Source: an uncultured Clostridia bacterium
Lineage (GTDB): Bacteria > Bacillota > Clostridia > Oscillospirales > Ruminococcaceae
Assembly (NCBI GenBank): GCA_945829235.1
Contig: CALZUA010000005.1
Span: 116,251-180,250 of the forward strand
Reading direction: 5' to 3'
DNA: 64,000 nt
Shown: in pieces, positions 43,632 through 51,540 of the stretch
Layout of the letters: each line of letters opens with the position of its first letter
Numbering within the stretch: the first letter of the stretch is position 1
Position numbers and translations under genes: made by a program
The notes under the pieces: model-generated
The model's input: the letters and a program-made list of their open reading frames with translations, nothing else
The model's database searches: none
What the model was told of the DNA's origin: nothing

Positions 43632-44941
43632 ATATATTTCGCAAAAAGGAATAGACATATTCCAAAAATCCTGGTAGAATGAAAGTTGCAAGCAAACATT
43701 CGAAAGGAGAAAGGAATATGTCCAAGAACATTATACAGCTAAATGAGGAAGCTGTCAAGGGAGAATTGAAGGAGCTGGTAAGAAAAAGCGTTGAGGAAAC
43801 GCTGAATGAGCTTCTGGATAAGGAAGCAGAGGAGCTGACAGGAGCAGCGCGCTACGAGAGCAGCGAAGCCCGTCAGGGCTACCGCAGCGGACATTACAGC
43901 CGCAAGCTCAGCACTACCTCCGGGGAGGTAGTGCTGAATATGCCGAAGCTGAAAGGCGTAACCTTTGAAACTGCAATAATCGAGCGTTACCGCAGGCGCG
44001 AAAGCTCCGTTGAGGAAGCGCTCATCGAAATGTACCTTGCCGGAGTTTCGGTGCGCAGGGTCGAGGATATAAGCGAAGCACTTTGGGGAAGCAAGGTGTC
44101 GGCGTCAACTATCAGCGAGCTGAATAAAAAGGCTTATGTTCACATTGAAGAATGGCGTAACAGAGAGCTTAAGGGCGAGTACCCGTATGTCTATGTTGAT
44201 GGGATATATCTGAAGCGGAACTGGGGCGGTGAATTCGAAAACGTCAGCATTCTGGTAGCAATCGGAGTAAACAGCGACGGTTATCGCGAGGTCATAGGCG
44301 CTGCCGAGGGTCTGAAAGAGGACAAGGAAGGCTGGACAAACTTCCTTGTCTGGCTGAAAGAACGGGGGCTGAAAGGTGTCAAAATGGTTGTTGGAGATAA
44401 GTGCTTGGGCATGTGCGAGTCAGTAAATGAGGTATTTCCCGAAGCTAAATACCAGCGCTGCACAGTACATTTTTACCGCAACGTTTTCTCAGCAACTCCC
44501 CGAAACAGGATGCGTGAAGTGACCAGAATGCTGAAAGCAATACACGCTCAGGAAAGCAAGGAAGCTGCGCGTAAGAAAGCAAAAGATGTTGTGGAGCAGC
44601 TTCGTGCAATGAAGCTGAAAGAAGCCGCCAAGAAAGTCGAGGATGGCATTGAAGAAACGCTGACATACATGGATTTCCCGTCTCAGCATTGGCTTAAGAT
44701 ACGCACCAATAATGTCATAGAACGAATGAATCGGGAGATCCGGCGGCGAACAAGAGTAGTCGGAGCATTCCCCGACGGCAATTCCGCCTTGATGCTCGTA
44801 TGCGCAAGGCTCAGGTATGTTGCGGGAAAAGACTGGGGCTCTAAGCGTTATCTGTGCATGAAATGTATGGATTACGTTTCTGAATAATGACATTCAATGC
44901 CTGCTACAAAAATTCTATAGGGAAATTTGCGAATAATACTT
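43632..44941 (+). mobile_element. IS256-family insertion sequence
   Basis: One transposase gene bounded by an imperfect inverted repeat. The left end reads ATATATTTCGCAAAAAGG (around 43633-43649); the right end, read on the other strand, is AGTATTATTCGCAAATTTCC (around 44921-44940); both share TATT(T)CGCAAA and a following ATAG. I could not define the target duplication by eye, so the ends are approximate by about ten bases. Confidence 0.75.
43718..44887 (+). CDS. IS256 family (Mutator-type) transposase
   Basis: 389 residues, near full length. DDE residues: first Asp in YPYVYVDGIYLKRN, second in MVVGDKCLGMCESV, Glu in NNVIERMNREIRRRTRVVG. The Cys/His region CTVHFYRNV between the second Asp and the Glu is also family-typical. 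ATG at 43718 follows AAAGGAGAAAGG. Its GC is higher than that of the surrounding island, so it arrived separately. It abuts the truncated ORF that follows. Confidence 0.93.
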   Translation: MSKNIIQLNEEAVKGELKELVRKSVEETLNELLDKEAEELTGAARYESSEARQGYRSGHYSRKLSTTSGEVVLNMPKLKGVTFETAIIERYRRRESSVEEALIEMYLAGVSVRRVEDISEALWGSKVSASTISELNKKAYVHIEEWRNRELKGEYPYVYVDGIYLKRNWGGEFENVSILVAIGVNSDGYREVIGAAEGLKEDKEGWTNFLVWLKERGLKGVKMVVGDKCLGMCESVNEVFPEAKYQRCTVHFYRNVFSATPRNRMREVTRMLKAIHAQESKEAARKKAKDVVEQLRAMKLKEAAKKVEDGIEETLTYMDFPSQHWLKIRTNNVIERMNREIRRRTRVVGAFPDGNSALMLVCARLRYVAGKDWGSKRYLCMKCMDYVSE

Positions 44942-45238
44942 GACATTACCAAATTATACTTTAAGCACTCTTACGAGCCGCTGAAAGATGAAAGTTATGA
45001 AAAATATCAAGGATTATGCAACGGAATTTTAAAAGAGATTGAGTCTTTTGTTCAATCCTTGCCACTAGATAAGATGTTCTCTGATAAGAAGATTAATCGC
45101 ATTAGGAGTATAAACAAGATGGAGGAAATTTTTAAAAAACTATTAAATAACAAGCGTATTCAGCAGTACTTCATTAATGTTGAGGAAAGCGAGTTTCGTA
45201 AGCTGAAAGGAGTTGAACCGATAGATGAACAACAGTGA
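44927..45238 (+). pseudogene. 5'-truncated ORF, possible tail of an RdrA ATPase
   Basis: 103 codons open at the IS right end with no ATG and no ribosome site, so the 5' end was probably lost to the IS. The frame ends inside the next gene's start (14-base overlap with RdrB1). Its last part, KKLLNNKRIQQYFINVEESEF, aligns in spacing with the C-terminus of the intact RdrA (EFINNPNLRLIIFSEIDKAF): only weakly, but RdrA directly before RdrB is the standard RADAR order. Read as the stump of a first rdrA; this is inference. Confidence 0.5.
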
Positions 45239-47960
45239 ATATAATCAGCTTTTGGCGGAACTAATCTTAATGCCGTTTGTTGATGTGAAGCTTAACTGTG
45301 ATGATTGGCTTTGCAGTTATGCGCGTGCGTATAAACAACTTGTTTGCGGAGATAAATTCAGCGGTGAACCGACACATTCAGAGCTGAAAAAGACTTTTGA
45401 GCGCTCAAAAAGAAAAATATTATATCAGTTTGCGTCGGATCCTCGCTGGAAACATCTGGACGATGTTCAGATGCTTCTTGACGCCTTTTGTCCGGGCTAT
45501 AAGCTTATGGAGTTTTATAATGAACAGAGCAACGATCTCGGTAAATTTTACCTAAATCACATTTTTAATGTTGCTCGTACTTTTATAACATTCAGGGATG
45601 GAATCGTTTCAGTTCGTTCCTGGTCGGACGATGAGGAGTGCCTTTTGTATAACTATGAGGGCTTGCTTAAAATTGAGTTATGGAACAATATCACAAGAAC
45701 GATACCACCCGATCTTTTTATCGCAGCGGCATATCTAAATTTTAGCGTAGAGGATGCGGACGCATTGGTGAACGTCCCTAACCTTGTTATGCTCGCCGAT
45801 ATTCCGTTAAGCAAGATTTTTAAAAAGGGCGTTGCGGAAACGCATCTGCATATGAACGTTGGGTTTTCTTATAGTTATGTTTGGCGGTGCTGTGTTGAGC
45901 TTTTCGGTTATAATAAAAAACCTGAACTTTGGTTTTGCACTCTTTTTAGAATATACTCCGCAATATATATAGAAGCCGGAACGACTCAAAGTTTTCAAAG
46001 TTTTATATCCGATCCGGGAAACGATCCGAAATTGCTGTTTAAATTCTATACCAAACTTGTTGCTGACGTGAATAGCGGTCATCTGCCGCAGGAAGCAAAT
46101 CATTATTGTCCATCGCACGATGATGCGGTTGAATGCGAAAAAGCTTTGAAAGCTTTGTATTTGTATGAGAACAATGATACTCACGATATTTTATTCAATA
46201 CCGTTTATAGCCGATATTCACAAAACGGTTCATCGTCAGAAATAATATGGTATTTTAAGCTGCTTGATTTTTTGAGAAAACGTTATGACAAGGAGCTTTG
46301 CGGAGAATTTCTAACGTACATCAGATTTAGGAGCAGCTTCTTCAGCGATAAAATTCAACAAAATAAGATAGGAGGGCTTAACTACTTTCATGATTTTTAT
46401 CTCCGTGCTGCCGACCCTCTGTATAATATACGCCCTGTTTCTTCGGATATTCAGGAGGAAGCGTATTACTCTATTTTTGAAGAACAGTGCCGTACCGGTA
46501 ATCTTGAAGTGCTTGAAATCAAGATAACACCAAGAGTGGAAACTACTACAAAGACAGATCTTTCCTGTATAGAAACTATGAAAAGCAAAAGCTTAATACA
46601 AATACAGAAAATAGTAAAGTCATATCAAAAATACATAATTACAAATACTCGTAACAGCAATGCCCCTGAAAAACTCCGTTTTCCAAAACTAGGTATCATT
46701 TATCATTTTATTAAGCAGAACGATTGTGACAACTTTAGCGGATACAACTGTATTTCAAGCGATATTGGTGATGAGCTTGACTGCAAGGATTATAGGACTA
46801 TGCAGATGTTTAATATTAGATTTTATGAAGCGTTTAAGCAGCTTATCAAACAGTATCCGCTTTTGTCAAAATATATTGTTGGAATCGATGCGGCTTCTAT
46901 TGAAAATTCGGCGGAGCCGTGGGTTTTTGCGCCTGTTTTTAAAGCGTTCAGATCAAGCACATATGTTTTACCGACTGCAATCAGGACGGGTGAAAGAATA
47001 AGCAATGTTGGGTTTACATATCATGTCGGGGAGGATTTTCGGCATATCGCATCGGGGCTTCGCCATATTGATGAGGTTTTGACGCATTTTAACTACTGTT
47101 CCGGAGACAGATTAGGACACGCGATTGCATTGGGAGTGGATATCGATAAGCTACTGTCGCAAAATAAGATTGTCGTTTTGCCCATTATGGAACATCTTGA
47201 AAACCTGTTATGGATATGGAGCAAGAGCGCATCGGGTTCATCGCAACTTAAAGCTCCGCAGAATATTGAATATATGATCATGGATGTTGCGGAAAAAATT
47301 TATTCCTGCATAGATGGAATAAACGTTTATACATTGTGGCAGGTGTACAACGATAAGTTCAAAATGCCTGATAGCGACATGGTAAAAAATATGCGCAGAG
47401 ACGGAAGATGCATATTGATGACGCGTCAGCCGGATGGAAGTTTAGTCCAAGGCACATGGGACAGGGAGAAGCTTCTTTGTACACATTACTGCCCTTGCTA
47501 TTTTGAACAATATAACAGACCTATTTTTGTAAGAATAACCGATGAAGAGATTGGCTTATACAAGGAACTTCAAATGGCTCTTCGTGAGAAAGTAGAGAAT
47601 CTAGGGATATATGTGGAGACGAACCCAAGTTCTAATACTGTAATCGGCGACATCGACGGTATTTTTTCACATTCGATTCTGAATCTTAACAATAAGGGGT
47701 TAGAGCTTGGCTCTGGTTTTGACAGCTGTGTTATGACATCTATAAATTCCGATGATCCAATGATTTTTTCAACCTGCGTTGAAAATGAGATTGCATATAT
47801 TTATTATGGATTATTAAACGCTGGATGCAAGAGAGAAAATGTATTGGAATGGATTGATAAGATCAGAATGCACGGAATAAACAGTTCGTTTGTAAAGTAT
47901 GACAAAACATGGATGGAGATGCTTGATGACTTTCAAGAAATATTGACATATTCTGTTTGA
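45225..47960 (+). CDS. rdrB: RADAR adenosine deaminase-like protein RdrB, copy 1
   Basis: 911 residues. The adenosine-deaminase metal site is complete: VAETHLHMN (H207, H209), TYHVGEDF (H600, catalytic E603), DRLGHAIALG (H632), and INSDDPMIF (D843, D844), with VETNPSSN before the last motif. The length and the large insertions between motifs match RdrB of the RADAR phage-defence system, in which RdrB deaminates adenosine or ATP-type substrates with RdrA. ATG at 45225 follows AAAGGAGTTG upstream. It lacks an intact RdrA directly before it. Confidence 0.8.
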   Translation: MNNSEYNQLLAELILMPFVDVKLNCDDWLCSYARAYKQLVCGDKFSGEPTHSELKKTFERSKRKILYQFASDPRWKHLDDVQMLLDAFCPGYKLMEFYNEQSNDLGKFYLNHIFNVARTFITFRDGIVSVRSWSDDEECLLYNYEGLLKIELWNNITRTIPPDLFIAAAYLNFSVEDADALVNVPNLVMLADIPLSKIFKKGVAETHLHMNVGFSYSYVWRCCVELFGYNKKPELWFCTLFRIYSAIYIEAGTTQSFQSFISDPGNDPKLLFKFYTKLVADVNSGHLPQEANHYCPSHDDAVECEKALKALYLYENNDTHDILFNTVYSRYSQNGSSSEIIWYFKLLDFLRKRYDKELCGEFLTYIRFRSSFFSDKIQQNKIGGLNYFHDFYLRAADPLYNIRPVSSDIQEEAYYSIFEEQCRTGNLEVLEIKITPRVETTTKTDLSCIETMKSKSLIQIQKIVKSYQKYIITNTRNSNAPEKLRFPKLGIIYHFIKQNDCDNFSGYNCISSDIGDELDCKDYRTMQMFNIRFYEAFKQLIKQYPLLSKYIVGIDAASIENSAEPWVFAPVFKAFRSSTYVLPTAIRTGERISNVGFTYHVGEDFRHIASGLRHIDEVLTHFNYCSGDRLGHAIALGVDIDKLLSQNKIVVLPIMEHLENLLWIWSKSASGSSQLKAPQNIEYMIMDVAEKIYSCIDGINVYTLWQVYNDKFKMPDSDMVKNMRRDGRCILMTRQPDGSLVQGTWDREKLLCTHYCPCYFEQYNRPIFVRITDEEIGLYKELQMALREKVENLGIYVETNPSSNTVIGDIDGIFSHSILNLNNKGLELGSGFDSCVMTSINSDDPMIFSTCVENEIAYIYYGLLNAGCKRENVLEWIDKIRMHGINSSFVKYDKTWMEMLDDFQEILTYSV

Positions 47961-47988
47961 ATTACAAGTCAATTTTTGCTTTGAGTCT

Positions 47989-48017
47989 TGTATGATGCCA
48001 AGTGATAAGATATAATT
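47989..48017 (+). promoter_or_regulatory. Possible promoter for the membrane-anchored gene
   Basis: TTGTAT at 47989-47994 and TATAAT at 48012-48017, spacer 17, in the 177-base gap after RdrB1. Confidence 0.5.
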
Positions 48018-48137
48018 CCCTTTACAGAATATTACACTTTAAGTTCGGACAATTGAGGTTGGCAATATTTACAAATTAATTCTGTTGAAAGAACAATGCG
48101 TCCTCAACAACAAAGAGCAATTATGGAGGATAATTGT

Positions 48138-48932
48138 ATGGAAATTATTAATATTGTTGCACAAATTGTAGGCGTATTATCATCTGTGGTTTGCGTTTCT
48201 AAATTGGCTTATGAACTTGTGATATTTTTCACTAAAAAAGTATATATAAAAGAATTGCTTTTGTTTAAAAGAGGCGAGTGCTACATTTCTCAACCCATCT
48301 ATAAAAAAGAGAGGATGAAAGCAGAATACGACTACGTTACTGTTCAAGAAATGGATTGTTTTCAAAAACTGCAATATATGTTACACAAAGTAGGTTATAA
48401 GGCAATTCCTTATAAAAAGGATTACGTTGGAAATAATGTAATTCATATTGGCGGACCATCAGCAAATGAAAATGTAAACTCGATATTGATGACAAAGTCC
48501 TACAACTTTACTATACATGTGCCAACAATAAACGAAGAAAAACTAAAAATGTTGGGAATGGATACTTCACGTTATCAATTTACGTATGACGGAGAATTTA
48601 AAATTAAAATTGGAGAAGTTGAACTGGAGTTTACCGACATAACTGATTATGGAGTATTTATTCGTATACCCGCTTGTAAAAAAGATGGCATTGATTACAC
48701 AACCCATATTGTTTTTGGCGGATGGGCGAATGGAACATTAGCTGCTGTATAATTCTATACTCGCAATTATAAAATGATTGCGAAAAAGTTCCAAAGAGAA
48801 CGTTATTGTTTTGCTATTCCAATAAGCCGCGTAAATAATTCTACTGAACTTATACGGAATGATGACATTATAGATCTTACATGTGATTTTTTTGCAGACG
48901 GGGTGAATAACCTGTTGGATTCTAACATGTAG
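48138..48932 (+). pseudogene. Membrane-anchored protein with an in-frame TAA
   Basis: The gene opens at ATG 48138 after GGAGG (48125-48129). An N-terminal helix (IINIVAQIVGVLSSVVCV) is followed by a soluble domain with NVIHIGGPSANENVNSIL. A TAA at 48750-48752 stops it after 204 residues in VFGGWANGTLAAV, but the same frame stays open for 59 more codons (FYTRNYKMIAKKFQRERYC, then DIIDLTCDFFADG), which reads as the natural end of the domain. A full protein would have about 264 residues. Family not recognised; RADAR loci can carry small membrane partners, and this may be one. Confidence 0.55.
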
Positions 48933-49448
48933 AAATAGATGTATAAACGACATTTGTTGTGTTATACTACTCACGAGAGATAGACTTTCTGTCACTTGAA
49001 TTGTGTATGGTGATTTTACCCTAGTAGTTTTTTGGCTTTATCTCAATCCTTTTTCTCTTTTTGGTCATTGCCTGTTGCGGCATTGCACCAACTTTTGATT
49101 GAAAATTCAATTTAAACGAGCGATTCCTTTCACCAGACTTTACTTTTCAATTTCGAAGGAACAGGAATAGAAAGGATGGCAGTTTTGGGATTCTGAGATA
49201 CTTCATAGCCTGCCTTGCGGAAAAACAACGTACAGTGCTTGTAAACGAGGATGGCTTGTTGGAACTACTTCTCCCAAGAATTTTGAGTACGAAAAAGTCT
49301 TCCATTTTTTCTAATTCGTTATACTTATTTATATGTTTTGCATATATTGCATATGGAATATATGCAATATATAATAAATTGTTGAAAATTAACGATAATT
49401 TATAGAAAAGTTTAGCTATATTGACGAATTTGTTTTGGCTCCTAGTAG
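48933..49448. other. Non-coding gap with decayed sequence and a palindrome
   Basis: More than 500 bases with no supportable gene. A short stretch near 49164-49260 (GAAAGGATGGCAGTTTTGGG onward) looks like a decayed reading frame with several stops. The notable element is the inverted repeat at 49342-49372. Confidence 0.5.
49342..49372. promoter_or_regulatory. 13-bp perfect inverted repeat, candidate operator
   Basis: ATATATTGCATAT (49342-49354) and ATATGCAATATAT (49360-49372) are exact reverse complements around GGAAT. It lies 76 bases before the -35 box of the PRTase-RdrA-RdrB operon. It could bind a dimeric regulator; a weak terminator is the alternative. Confidence 0.45.
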
Positions 49449-49477
49449 TTGAAATTCGAAAAAAAATATGTTATAAT
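49449..49477 (+). promoter_or_regulatory. Promoter of the PRTase-RdrA-RdrB2 operon
   Basis: TTGAAA at 49449-49454 and TATAAT at 49472-49477, spacer 17, leaving a 100-base leader. The -10 context TATGTTATAAT is the same as in the helicase promoter at 57306-57334. Confidence 0.75.
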
Positions 49478-49586
49478 AATTTTGTTATATTATGTGTTCT
49501 TGAATTGTTGAAAACGCACATATTTATAGTGGAGGGTTTGTGCATATCGCCTAAAACCAACATGCTAGAAAGGAACGGCACTCATA

Positions 49587-51485
49587 ATGGAGGGAATCAA
49601 GGAGAGCTTTAGAGGGATTGCCTTGACAGATGAACAGATGCAAGGCTTAAAGGATAATATGCGTTCGGTTCTCGGTGAGGAGTATTATGCGCTCACGGGG
49701 GGCTTGTTTTTTGATGCCCTGAATTCTAGAGCGAGATATATCGTCTTCTTGGCTAGGAGATGCTTTAACTTGATGAATCTCTATTATCGTGCAAACTATA
49801 AGGTTCCGGATATTAACTATGAGCAGCGTGTTCTTTCTGATAGCGGTTTGCTGGCAAATGTTCCTTCAATTGCATACAGATATGTCGCTCATAGGACTAT
49901 TCCTCAGATTTTAATTGTTGATGATATATTAATACACGGAAGAGGAATTAATAATTTGATAGACACTTTCATCCACTCGCTGAAAGATTTTTTGGATGAT
50001 AGAGGGTTTGTTTATACTTACGAAAATTTGGAACGCGATGTGATAAAGTCAATTACCATAAGGGTTATGGCACAGAACAACAAACCGCTGTTGATGAAAG
50101 GCTCATATTATCAGAGATTGCTGGTCGATGGATATAAGCCCACTATCTGGGAACCTAGGCAGTGGCATGAACTCTCCTCGTGTATTTCACGGTTGGTGTC
50201 AGAAAGCGTTTTTTCAAATACGAGTTTTACTTTATCTCTATACGGCGACAAAGCTACATCTGTTAAGAGCTCAGTTGAGGAAGCGGCGCAACGTTTGAGA
50301 TTCATAAAGTCTGCTTGGAACAAACGTTTCATTTCTGATGCTTGGGTAAAACCACTGAAAAGAAAAAATGGCGACATATCAGCATTTTATACTCTTCGCA
50401 TTACGCAGAACATGATTGACGATTCTATTTGCGTGGTTCCGTTTGTTTTGGCATCAGGTATTGATTTTAATTTCAGCGAGATTCTGTTTAAAAGATTATT
50501 TGATGAAAACACAGAAAAATTTATATCCAAATCTCACCTTCCTGAAAAGGTAAGCGCTGAATTCATTTACCTAGTTCTAAGCTACAACCTTTTGTTGTTA
50601 ATTCAAGAGGATTGTAAAATCAGTAATTTAATTACGGTTAATAAACTTGACATAGATAAAATAATCTTGAACTTTGGCAAAGGCACAATATTTGCAAGCG
50701 GTATCGATGAGCTATTGAAATTTGATGAACCGCTACTCAGTTGGGAAGAAATGAATTCATATTTGCTGGCTTCAACGAGTAATTCGAAGCCGTTGATTAG
50801 CGGCAGTCGTGAAAGTAAGGCCGCTAAATATCATGATGTAGGTGAAGCATTAGAAGAAATTGTTGCCAAAGAAGGCGAAGAAATAGAACGAATAGCTTAT
50901 TTGGAATATAGCGGACAAAAAAGTACTTCAAAAACAACAAAATTAAAACCAATATTCAAATTGTTCTATGATGTTGAGTCAGAAACTAATTTAGCGAACG
51001 ACAACGACATAGCTGATTTGGTGGGGAATTTCTTAAGGCAAATGGATAGGGGGTATGTGGCGGTAACTACACAAATAGTTGAACACGATGAACTACAGTA
51101 TATATCATGTGTATATCGTGCGGCAGAAGCTTCTCACTTTATACACTCAAAGAAATACTCTGACTACTTGCCTGTGTTGATTGAGATGGAGAGTGATTGC
51201 AGTTATAATTGCGATAGAATTATTGAAAGAATAAATCGGTTCTATGAGGATAAACCTGATGTTAAAACAAAGCTTGAAGAATACACAAAGACTCTTTACG
51301 AATCAGGTCAAAAACTTATGGACTGGGATATTAACTGGTTGCATTGGACCGAAATTGATGATGATACCGTTAGAATTTTCGGAAGTCAAAGTTGTGATGA
51401 CCTATTGATTTCACAGATGATTCTAAAGTCATTGAACAATGCTGAGTCCATAAAGAAATACAGGTCAGTATATCCTAAACGTTGA
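49587..51485 (+). CDS. Phosphoribosyltransferase-domain protein linked to RADAR
   Basis: 632 residues. Near residue 107 the sequence QILIVDDILIHGRGINNLID has the beta-strand/Asp-Asp/loop shape of the PRPP-binding motif of type I phosphoribosyltransferases (D112, D113), though the usual T-G-x-T loop is replaced by HGRGIN. The ~430-residue C-terminal part is unknown, acidic, without membrane segments. It is the first gene of the operon, 55 bases before rdrA. A link to purine nucleotides would suit a partner of deaminases, but this is inference. The ATG follows AAAGGA at slightly long spacing. Confidence 0.6.
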   Translation: MEGIKESFRGIALTDEQMQGLKDNMRSVLGEEYYALTGGLFFDALNSRARYIVFLARRCFNLMNLYYRANYKVPDINYEQRVLSDSGLLANVPSIAYRYVAHRTIPQILIVDDILIHGRGINNLIDTFIHSLKDFLDDRGFVYTYENLERDVIKSITIRVMAQNNKPLLMKGSYYQRLLVDGYKPTIWEPRQWHELSSCISRLVSESVFSNTSFTLSLYGDKATSVKSSVEEAAQRLRFIKSAWNKRFISDAWVKPLKRKNGDISAFYTLRITQNMIDDSICVVPFVLASGIDFNFSEILFKRLFDENTEKFISKSHLPEKVSAEFIYLVLSYNLLLLIQEDCKISNLITVNKLDIDKIILNFGKGTIFASGIDELLKFDEPLLSWEEMNSYLLASTSNSKPLISGSRESKAAKYHDVGEALEEIVAKEGEEIERIAYLEYSGQKSTSKTTKLKPIFKLFYDVESETNLANDNDIADLVGNFLRQMDRGYVAVTTQIVEHDELQYISCVYRAAEASHFIHSKKYSDYLPVLIEMESDCSYNCDRIIERINRFYEDKPDVKTKLEEYTKTLYESGQKLMDWDINWLHWTEIDDDTVRIFGSQSCDDLLISQMILKSLNNAESIKKYRSVYPKR

Positions 51486-51540
51486 TGAATTAATTAAATG
51501 GGGGGCGAGTTCTTGCCCCCTTTTCTTGAAAGGAAAAATT

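Noticed and set aside
45225..47960. RdrB1 as an ordinary adenosine deaminase
   Set aside because: Metabolic deaminases have about 340 residues; this one has 911 with large insertions between the motifs.
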